A DNA stretch of 27,592 nt, taken from assembly GCA_032718475.1 (NCBI GenBank), contig JAUCBJ010000031.1, positions 1-27,592 of the forward strand, given 5' to 3'. Positions 10,253 to 18,015 of the stretch are shown one piece after another. Numbering within the stretch: position 1 is the first letter of the stretch; every line of letters starts with the position of its first letter. A model generated the notes under the pieces. That model worked only from the letters and a program-made list of their open reading frames with translations, did no database searches and was not told the origin of the DNA. Both the position numbers and the translations under genes were made by a program. This stretch comes from Nemertoderma westbladi. Lineage: Eukaryota; Xenacoelomorpha; Nemertodermatida; Nemertodermatidae.

Positions 10253-10345
10253 ATGGGATCTTCCTCAGTTTATTGGTTCTACTTGTTAATAAACATTGTA
10301 ATATTATATGACATATCAATTGGTAAATCACTAATGGAAACTCAG
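10253..10345 (+). CDS. Putative first coding exon (signal peptide) of the astacin-like gene
   Basis: An ATG at 10253 opens 31 codons ending at CAG|GTTAGT, a good 5' splice site in phase 0. The peptide begins MGSSSVYWFYLL and continues with a strongly hydrophobic core (INIVILYDISIG) followed by K-S, a convincing secretory signal. It lies on the same strand 2.4 kb upstream of the exon that starts the mature protease. Direct joining does not match the phase of an acceptor at 12721; it would match an acceptor after 12732, or a small propeptide exon that I did not find. The assignment to this gene is inferred from strand, position and the need for a signal peptide. Confidence 0.45.
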
Positions 10346-11116
10346 GTTAGTATTTCTTACTAGATAATTTTGCTTATCCTGATAGTTCCCATTCTATTTT
10401 CTAAACTTTTGTCTAGTGCTGCAAAAGAAAAAGCTTAGTGCTTTGGGTGAATCTCCTTTGGATCCCCTTTTATTTGGGTGAACCCAACACGGATGTTACC
10501 AGTTCGATCCCACCTGGACGTCATTGCCGACTTATTAAAGCTGTGCCCAACAAAAGATAAAATTTAAAATTTCATGCGATTCATTCAAATTTGTAGAAAT
10601 CGAGAAGCTAAGATGAAAGCATTTGATTACTTATGTTAATTGCAGTAAAAAGTGGCATTTTCAGTGTGTCTTTCCATGGAAATTAATTATTTTCTACTAT
10701 AATATTGTAATAATTGTTCTCGAAAATTATACAGCTGGAATCCCAATACCCCATTCCAATATAGTTTTTAATTACTTCAAGTGAAAAGGAAAGAAAGAAA
10801 GAAAATATAAATACGAGTGTATTAGCTAAAATAGCGGGAAAGTGTGAAATTGAGAATTATTTTATTACTATCTCAGGTAAATTACAGATATATTACCATT
10901 TAATACCACGCACACCATGGCCGTTGAATGCTTATATCAGTAATAGTTTATTCCCCAAAATATATGATGTTAATCTGAGGAAGTTGTAAAATTAAAATAA
11001 TATTTTTGATTTCTGATGCCCATATATTTATTTTTTTTAATGCATACATACATACATAAATTTATTAATGAAATATCGTCCTTAGAATTAGCTACATTTT
11101 TTCGCTGAGCAACAAC
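10346..11116. other. No gene seen; AT-rich, inside the proposed first astacin intron
   Basis: This stretch contains an AT-rich background, a GAAA-rich patch near 10790, and one GTTCGATCC word at 10502 that resembles a tRNA B box but has no convincing A box or arms. No coding exon with both splice borders and an astacin propeptide motif was found. Confidence 0.3.
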
Positions 11117-11294
11117 AATATTGGAGGTGTCTCATTGGTTGCCCCAAGCTTGACACTAGAACAAAGACGGCTCCGCTTTGCAGGACATTGTTTTCGCCGT
11201 GAGGACCAGCCAGGACATAATCATGTGCTTTGGCGGCCTCATAGAGTTAATAAGCAGGGTGGACAGCCCATGACTTTCTTGAGAAGCATCTTAA
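11117..11294 (+). pseudogene. 3'-end fragment of the TAG-tailed LINE family (copy A)
   Basis: The translation includes LTLEQRRLRFAGHCFRREDQ, followed by VLWRPH and GGQPMTFLR. This matches, residue for residue in long stretches, the C-terminal region of the reverse-transcriptase frame on the minus strand at 23.7-24.8 kb. The fragment begins abruptly around the sequence encoding NIGGVSLV and ends at CATCTTAA, directly abutting a 16-base G run. It is a short dead relic with no catalytic part of the reverse transcriptase. Confidence 0.8.
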
Positions 11295-11640
11295 GGGGGG
11301 GGGGGGGGGGTGGGTTCACACCCATTATTTTTTAATGTGTTTTCCGATGTAAAATTGTATGGTGATTTCGAATCTGAAATCAGTTTTGTTCTTGAGTTCT
11401 GGCAACTTTTGTAATTTTCACCCAAAATTTGAAAATTTTTAATTTTGGTGCAGCTCCAAATAAGTCACCAAAAATAACATCAAAAAAGTATAACCAATAT
11501 AACCAACAATAACACCAAAAAAGTCCATCAAACACCCAGAACTGTCGAAATATTTTGCCATTTTCGGAATCAGCGCCGAAAATTAGCCTATAGGTATCAA
11601 AAACACCAAAGAAAATCATTTTGAATATTTTTTAAAAATT
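11295..11640. repeat. G-run followed by AT-rich sequence, likely third copy of the intron repeat family
   Basis: A run of 16 Gs (11295-11310) is followed by TGGGTTCACACCCA, a small palindrome, and then AT-rich sequence. Read on the minus strand it contains GGGTGAAAATTACAAAAG and TTGCCAGAAC, close to the GGGTGAAAATTGTTGTGCCAG words of the 162-bp repeat at 21.4 kb. The layout of a G box with palindrome next to this repeat resembles 13979-14572 and 21.4-22.05 kb. Similarity is by eye and diverged. Confidence 0.4.
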
Positions 11641-11851
11641 TTCATTTTTTGCATGTTTGGCAGTTAGTTGTGATCAGGAGGAAATTAAAATACCATTTCT
11701 CTCGCGTTGGCTTTTTTAGGACACCTTCTCTATCTACTATTTAACTACTCAACCGATTTTCGTTCTGTTTGCAGAATTATGTAGAGGAATATTCCGCACA
11801 AAAATTGTGTTGACAGAATTTTGAATATTTGTTTCAAAAAAAAGAAAATGT

Positions 11852-12131
11852 TATGGCATTTTTCATTCACAAGAATGAAAAGGTTTCACTGTGCCAAGTA
11901 CAATGCACATAACTCCAACCAGATACTATATAACATTGGACGTGACTCATTAGTCCCAACAAGCTTGACACTTGAATGGAGCTCTACAGGTCATTTCTCT
12001 AGTCATTAGAACCAGTCAATACACACTTTTATGGCCTTTATCCCTCTGGTTGTCATGTCAGGAAGCCTTGACGATACGGATAATCTTGCAAAAGTCGAGG
12101 CAGCATTCCGATAGTATTCAGTAGTAGTAGG
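11852..12131 (+). pseudogene. Decayed 3' end of the TAG-tailed LINE family (copy B)
   Basis: The frame TRMKRFHCAKYNAHNSNQ followed by ILYNIG and SLVPTSLTLE parallels TRMLRRVHCVKYHAHISNQ, LYNIG and SLVPLSLTLE in the copy at 23.7-24.8 kb. It then degenerates with a small deletion and stop codons near 12007. The relic ends with GCAGCATTCCGATAGTATTC and a short AGT/TAG-repeat tail (12119-12130), matching the tail of the longer copy. It is more decayed than copy A, so probably older. Confidence 0.75.
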
Positions 12132-12721
12132 CTGGAGTTGATTTGATTCTGTACGGAACAAAAATACATTAAATACAAAAAACTTACGTTATAGTAACTT
12201 TATCAAACTGGCAATAAACATTGTAAACAGACAAATGTACAGTATTTGTGTTGCCGTAACTACCAAATTTACGATAACATATATAATAATATATAACAAA
12301 TATATAGTCATTATTCTACAATAACTTTATGAAACTGGGCCATGATGTCAAATACGAATTACGAAAAGAATAACTAGAATCGTATTGAATGAATCTCAAA
12401 TTCAATTTTTCGTTTTTTTCCAGTGTATTTACTACAGTAGGGTTCTTATAAGCAACTTTACTATTGGTGTATTCCTAATGAATTAAATTTTTACAATGAT
12501 GATTTTTCAGGATTACAGAAAAAACATTTATTTGCTTGTTCAATTTATTGTTATTACTAAATATTTGACTTCCAAACCCATTTGTATAGGAAGATATGTC
12601 GTATATGTAAGAAAGTATATCCGCCCAACCAAATAATCGATGATTTAATGTGTGACAATAATCGGAGATTATATGATGATGTACTACAAATTAATTATTT
12701 AGAAATATTCGGGTCTAACAG
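12132..12721. other. No gene seen; AT-rich intronic sequence
   Basis: Only short frames and A/T tracts are visible. It ends at the acceptor-like CTAACAG just before the next astacin exon. Confidence 0.3.
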
Positions 12722-12847
12722 ATATTAACGAGAGAACAGAAGATGTCATTGTTCATGTTGGTAAAAGAGGAACAGCAAATGCAAGCAAACGATGGCCGAA
12801 ATCTGGGAATACTGCATATATACCTTATCTTATCAATGGTATATGGG
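12722..12847 (+). CDS. Astacin-like protease exon: propeptide end and start of mature domain
   Basis: The coding frame (codons starting at 12724) reads INERTEDVIVHVGKRG, then ASKR-WPKSGNTAYIPYLINGIW. An astacin mature chain typically begins near a basic maturation site followed by RWP...IPY, and this fits closely. The donor is TGGG|GTAAGT at 12847/12848 in phase 1. The acceptor is taken as CTAACAG|AT at 12721; an acceptor after 12732 is also possible. The propeptide part shows no FxGD aspartate switch motif, which would have to be in an unseen exon if present. The phase-1 end fits exactly with the next exon, completing a Glu codon. Confidence 0.75.
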
Positions 12848-13515
12848 GTAAGTCATTATTCTGTTAGTAAAAAATTTGTTTTCAATAGAATAAGCTCATC
12901 ATTAACAATAAATATTATTTCATAATTATAATTAAATTTATAGTAATCAAATCATAAGCTAATTATTTCAATAAAGAAACCTTACCAGTTAGTTTGTGCT
13001 GAACTGAATTTCAACACAATCAAACGAATGACATACATATACCTACAGGATAATTTGTTATACAGAAAACCAGGCAGAAACTGAAGAATTCATACAAAAT
13101 GCTATTCCTACTTACTGCTCGAGTTCTTCTAGATCTGCTACTGCGTAGTATATAGATAACGAATTATATTCCTTTTCCATAATTCAAAATAGCATTAGCA
13201 GTTTCAAAACTAAATAACTTCACAACACTAGAAACAACAAATAATATAAAATGAATTTCAATTTCCCTCAAAACAAGATTTTTTATTACAAAAAATTGTC
13301 CAATCTTTAAATGCTTTTTTCTCCGAACTATGAAAAATGTCAATAGGCCCCATTCTATTGTGACCGTCACCTGTTAGATTGTGCTGTACTATATGACACA
13401 AACTAAAACTAAAATGGTGACACAAATGTAAATACACATGTATGGGATAAATTGTAATTCCTATATGATTGTAATACTACAGTAGTGGCATTTTTATTTC
13501 TGCTTTGTTATGCAG
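12848..13515 (+). other. Astacin intron 2 with a truncated duplicate of the next exon
   Basis: GT...AG borders are GTAAGT at 12848 and TTATGCAG ending at 13515. Apart from the duplicated exon fragment at 13057-13148 the intron holds AT-rich sequence with no further coding signal. Confidence 0.6.
13057..13148 (+). pseudogene. Truncated duplicate of astacin exon 13516-13751 ending in a stop
   Basis: TTGTTATACAG and the following 40 bases closely match TTGTTATGCAG and the start of the true exon at 13505-13555, including the splice acceptor. Read from that acceptor in the proper phase it gives ENQAETEEFIQNAI (its first Glu completed by the G from the upstream exon), against ENQAETEQVIQNAM in the real exon. 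It then leaves homology and reaches TAG at 13146. No donor is evident after it. It is either a relic of a partial duplication or a decoy/poison exon. Confidence 0.75.
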
Positions 13516-13751
13516 AAAATCAGGCAGAAACTGAACAAGTGATCCAAAATGCTATGGAGCAATGGAGTGATGGAACCTGTATTGAGTTTGTGGAAGCTGA
13601 CCAATCACAAATTGATGACGATCGCTACTACTACCTATCTATATGTAATAGTGACCCTTTAGATCAGTTCTTGGGTCCTGCTGGCGGTGGATTTAGTACA
13701 TATTTACCATTGAAATTACAAATGAGGATGACTGGAAGTCCAATATCAGGG
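13516..13751 (+). CDS. Astacin-like protease exon: central catalytic-domain region
   Basis: The acceptor TTATGCAG precedes 13516 and the donor GGG|GTTAGT follows 13751. The exon enters in phase 1 and leaves in phase 0. It encodes ENQAETEQVIQNAMEQWSDG, then TCIEFVEA, YYYLSICNSD and LGPAGGGFSTYLPL, which matches the astacin pattern of helix A, TCI.F, the GC.S.vG..GG segment and the edge strand. The usual Cys shortly before the zinc-binding helix is absent; KLQMRMTGSPISG occupies that place, so the usual second disulfide partner seems to be missing. Confidence 0.85.
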
Positions 13752-13978
13752 GTTAGTGTCATTAATAATGTAATTTATAATACTGTACTAATTAGGCATG
13801 CTGTCTCTCTTTGCCAGTTATGTTATGGTTATGTTTGGAAAAAGTAAAGTTTTCTTAGACCGTTAGTCCAGCGATTACACACAAAGTTTGTCCACGTATT
13901 TCCAGTGCGGTCCCCCCAGAACTATACTCCCCAGAGGAAACTCCAGGCCTCATTCAGGTATCATTTAACCGTGTTAAA

Positions 13979-14012
13979 CACGGGGCGGGGGGATCAATAT
14001 GACCCTCCGTGG
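13979..14012. repeat. G-rich box with TCAATAT palindrome, left edge of the repeat array
   Basis: CACGGGGCGGGGGG is followed by ATCAATATGACCCTCCGTG, so the outer CACGG and CCGTG can pair, and the core approximates GGGTCAATATTGACCC. A related box lies at 22003-22053 beyond the other end of the split array. Just before it, CCGTGTTAAACACGG (13969-13983) is another short palindrome. Confidence 0.5.
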
Positions 14013-14039
14013 TTTTTTTGTACTCTGTAACTCTGAAAC

Positions 14040-14572
14040 AAACGCAATTGGGTATCTGAAATTTTGTGACTTTTCCTAAAAATCTATTGCCTTCGTAAGA
14101 GTGAAAACGGTTTTCAAGAATATTGTGACATTATTATTATTCGAGTTATAGCACTTTTGGCACTTTTTTGAGACGTTTTTTGAAAATTACATTTCATGAA
14201 ATATGAATTGTAACATCTCTATTTTTTATTTACACCGTTTTTTGGTGTTTGCAATTAGATGGAATTCATACAAATTAATTTAGAAATTTCAAACTTTTAT
14301 TTTCGATGCTGTGTGCATAATTTAGTGCCAGCACTAAAATTTGAAAATCCGTTCAATAGTTCAATTGCTTGTGACAACTTATTTCTCATGTTTTAGAGGT
14401 TTATGGCGGTTCTGAATTCAATGGAATAAATAATTATTTAACTAGACATATCAAACTTGTATTTATCGGAAGTGGGTGTAAATCTTTGTGCTAGCACCAA
14501 ATTTTGAAAACCATCAAATAAATCAATTGATTGTGCACCTTGTTTCTTGCGTTATATGGGTTTGTGAGGGTT
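14040..14572. repeat. Left part of diverged 162-bp tandem repeat array
   Basis: Units are recognised by TCAAACTTNTATTTNTCG, then GTGCCAGCACCAAAATTTGA-like, then TCAATTGNTTGTG, then TTATGGGTTTATGAGGGTT and GAATTCNATGGAATAA. CAAACTT recurs at 14290 and 14452, a 162-bp period; an earlier, more decayed unit is visible from about 14130. The array breaks off in mid-unit at GAGGGTTATAG (14572), where a LINE tail begins. Confidence 0.65.
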
Positions 14573-14745
14573 ATAGATAGATAGATTTATTTATACATAA
14601 TGTAAAAACAATAACAAATACACCAAACAATGTACCGGTATAAAGGTATTGTCCAACATAACATATAGGATTACTCATAAAGCTTTGCAGCTTATTTCCA
14701 AGGGGGTCCTTTATGTTACTTGGTGGGATAAATATTTCTCCATTT
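14573..14745 (-). mobile_element. 3' end of a LINE, with ATAAATAAATC and TATC-repeat tail
   Basis: On the minus strand the segment reads GGACCCCCTTGGAAATAAGC near 14700 and ends in TATAAATAAATCTATCTATC just inside the 162-bp repeat. Tails of this kind, with AATAAA-like words and short tandem repeats, are common at LINE 3' ends. It has the same orientation as the CR1/L2-like LINE at 17.9-21.4 kb, and may be that element's own 3' untranslated region separated by later insertions. Confidence 0.45.
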
Positions 14746-16179
14746 GACGCAACACCGCCGCAGCCGCTATGAGGGAGGTGAATACCGCGGCCGCTCCTAA
14801 AGCCGCAGGCCCTCGCTAACTATATAGGTTAACTTGGGATTCTGGGGGACTTTTCGATGAAGGAACTGACCAAATTTTTTTATTTTCTCACCAGGGGAGC
14901 GGCTCGGAATTCTAAGATATTAGCAACTCTAACATTATTAAATCTAACCCTTCGACGGACACGGCGGACAAAAAACCGTCATTTTTTCGACAATTTTAAA
15001 ATTTTTTGAAAGGCGCTCTACAGTGGCTCGAAAAAACCCTAGGTTATTGCTTAGCCGACGCCGGGATACGATAGAAGGGATTAATTAGTGAATTCGTTTT
15101 TTTTTTTCAAAAAAGATTACCACGCCTTTTTTCCGAAAATGTCCGCCAAAGTTAAAAAACGGACAAAATGACTTTGCGGGATCCGCTATAACTCGGCTAA
15201 TATTAATCGTACGGGGACGAAAGTAACGCGGTTGGAAAGGGGAATAGTGGTACTACCTTCGTATCGAATGGGGGTAAGATATTTATTAAAATTTCGGGTG
15301 GAAAAAGGGGCTGTAAATTTGTACGTTTTTGTCCGTCTTTTTTGGAAAACTTATTTCCGAAATGTTTAATTCGACAACGCGGGTAGGAATCCACTAATTC
15401 TTTTATGAAACTCGTAGAAGACCATTGGGGCTACGTTCCTATCGAATGGGGGTACAAAAAATATGTCGGCAATAGGGGCCAAAAAGGGCCAGAATTTGTA
15501 AAGTAGTTTTTATCGAATAATTTTTTATTTTTACCTTTAGTTGGTTAAGGTACATTCTATACAGTCAATATCCATACGGGGAATTCAAATATGCTATCGG
15601 TTTTGCTCCAAGGATGATATTAAAAAAATGAGGGCCAAAATTATAATTTCGCGCTTCAAACTTGCTTCGCGGGAAATCGTCTAGCTCGAAAACTACTTAA
15701 CTTACGGGAGATTTGTTTATACAGACTTATAGTGCGTTAAATTATCTATCTAACAGCGTTAATCACAGCGCCGGAGGTATTATAAAACTGGAGCGGCAGG
15801 CGATCGTGTGAAATATAATATTTATAAAAAGGGACGAAAAATTTTTTTTTTAACAAATCGCTATTCCATTATAATTTAGCGTATTGCGCCAAAAGTACCT
15901 GTAAAAAGTATCAAATTAACTCCGCTATCTTTTATCTTAACATATATAATTAAAATTACGAATTTTAAGGGTCGAAAAATATCGCGTTATTTTGGCCCTT
16001 TTTTTTAATTTTTTTGGGGCCAAAAATAACCCCTTCTCAAAAGATTAAGAAAAAAATTACGGCAAAGAATATACCAATTTTATTGAATTTGGACCACCAG
16101 AACCGAAGTTAGAGCGATTTTAGTGAAAAAATAAAAATAATTTTTTTTGCAAAAAAATTAAGAGTGGTCAGGTCAATAT
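14746..16179. other. CpG-containing unknown sequence, probably mobile-element derived
   Basis: No gene is seen. The stretch is unusual for the window in its many CG dinucleotides, for example around 14750-14820, 14950-15080 and 15180-15260, and in short repeated words: TATCGAATGGGGGTA occurs at 15260 and 15439. CGGACAAAA-like words recur near 14966, 15121 and 15330. Such CpG richness could mark a recent insertion not yet decayed by methylation. Its termini were not found. Confidence 0.35.
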
Positions 16180-16250
16180 TGGATTTCGAACCCGAGAACT
16201 TAGGTTTCATTAACGTGATTGATAACCACCACTAGACTATGTGACCAAGA
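16180..16250 (-). tRNA. tRNA-like sequence, pseudogene or SINE head
   Basis: On the minus strand the segment has an A-box-like TAGTCTAGTGGTGGTTATCA and, 30 bases later, a B-box-like GGGTTCGAAATCC, in tRNA order and spacing. The T-arm stem does not pair properly and I could not close a full acceptor stem, so a functional tRNA is unlikely. An old tRNA pseudogene or the 5' head of a tRNA-derived SINE fits better. Confidence 0.5.
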
Positions 16251-17934
16251 GAATTTGAAATTTTCGAGTGACTATTTTTAAACATAAATAACTTCGGCTC
16301 TACAGGGCCGTTTAATCTGAAACTTTTTTCATTGGATAGAGGATAGATTGTAGTGTGTGAAATAGGCTACAACTTTGGAAAAGACGCATATGCACTTAGT
16401 GCAATATGCACTTAAATAGTGAACATTTTTTCGATATTTCAAACACTATTATTTCCAGTTCTATTCATCGTAGAATGTTATTTTTTGGATTAAAATGTAG
16501 TTTGGAATGATTTCTAACTATAATCGTAACATTTGTTTAACTTTTTATGTCTATAAAGTGACTTAAAATGTCCATGAATATGGTCCAAAATCGCAAATCC
16601 AGATTTATTAAATTGGATTTTTGACACTTTTAGCGACTGACACTGGATCATACACCATCGTAGATCGGTAGAGGATAAACATAAGTTTGTTAAATAAGAG
16701 CCACCATTACGATCTGCTAAAGTGCATTTGTACAAATAAGTGTGCAAAAGTGCAAATTTTTTAATAAGGTCAAATTATATAGTATTGGGTTATTTTCTTT
16801 GCAGATACTTTATTTTCATATTAATATGTTGTTTGAACCTTACTGAGCGCATTAGGGGATATGCGTACAAATAACCGGCCCTTATGAGGCTTCGATTGGG
16901 TAAATTAATAAAACATAAGGTTGTATAGTATAATATTCTAAAAACCAGTGTGATATTAAATGCACTTTAAATAATAAATAGAAATCAAATAACAATTGGA
17001 CCACACAATTAAAAACTCGCACAATTTTGTACTTATTATATCGCTTCAAATTAATTCAACAGTGGATATTTTGGGGAAGGGGGGAGTTACAGTGTGCATT
17101 CGGGGGAAGTTTGGTGAACTGCATTTATGCAGTGAATCCAAACTTCCCCCTTTGATATATCATATACTTAAGACATGCTAGGGTGACGGGGAAATATTTG
17201 TTACTGTCACACTTTGCTTCCATTTATCCTATCCTTTATTATTACCCCAGTCAGATAAGAGATAATAAATCAGTAAAAACTAAACTAAACTGTCTTTCAT
17301 GCAAACAAATTTCTAACTAAAGACGGGTGAATGACCATGACCATGGAAATAATTTTAAATATAATTGTATATCAACTATTTGGGGAGGCTTCCAAGTTAA
17401 ACCAGAAAACAATTATTTTGTTACATAGTAAATAACGTTGTATGTTCTTCTTCCTCTCATAATAAAATATAAATGAAATATCTCAGATCGCTATGCCCTG
17501 TAACATTTCACAACCAAAATATTTAAGTGTGAAAAGTGTAGGCCTACCACACTCCGCCCAAACAACCGCAAACGCATAGCCAACAAATTTAACAAAAGGT
17601 TACATACATGTTGGGTTCATGACGAGATGAGTGAAAATTGATCGCGTAATATAAAGTAAAAAATTAAGAGACGGGCTGGCTCTCCTCCACTTTCTTACCC
17701 AATGGATATGTTGTTGTAATAATCTAATATTGGGGCGGATTTCTCTCGGTTACAAATACAATATTACACTACGCTAACCTAAAACCAATATAAAACGTAA
17801 TTACACTATGTACATGTACAACTTTACCGAGAGCGTGACAATGTCCGACTCAACGATAAAGATGTAATGTACAGAACAATTTAATATAAAACGTAATTAC
17901 AGTATAAATAGTAAATAATTAATAAACTAATAAC
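16251..17934. other. No gene seen; AT-rich with a hairpin and a short direct repeat
   Basis: TGCACTTAGTGCA-type words occur at about 16390-16415 and again, diverged, near 16720-16755. The 19-bp word AATATAAAACGTAATTACA is repeated at 17787 and 17883. A strong hairpin lies at 17102-17150 and is listed separately. Short frames in this stretch show no recognisable protein. Confidence 0.35.
17102..17150. repeat. Perfect 13-bp-arm inverted repeat forming a two-part hairpin
   Basis: GGGGGAAGTTTGG at 17102-17114 is exactly complementary to CCAAACTTCCCCC at 17138-17150. Between them ACTGCAT (17118-17124) pairs with ATGCAGT (17127-17133), leaving a small internal loop and a two-base apical gap. It resembles a foldback or a small-RNA precursor, although the 2-nt loop would have to open for an RNA hairpin. 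Confidence 0.8.
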
Positions 17935-18015
17935 TTATTGTAGGACTATTGTACCTATTTTTACATTGCACACGGAGGTGAGATTTAACTGCTGATTTAA
18001 AAGAATGTTGATTAT

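Noticed and set aside
10430-10560. Possible tRNA-derived SINE from the GTTCGATCCC word
   Set aside because: Only a B-box-like word is present; no A box at the right distance and no clover-leaf arms.
11380-11619. 79-codon minus-strand frame rich in Phe and Trp
   Set aside because: It lies in a repeat related to the 162-bp family, has biased AT-rich codons and no recognisable domain.
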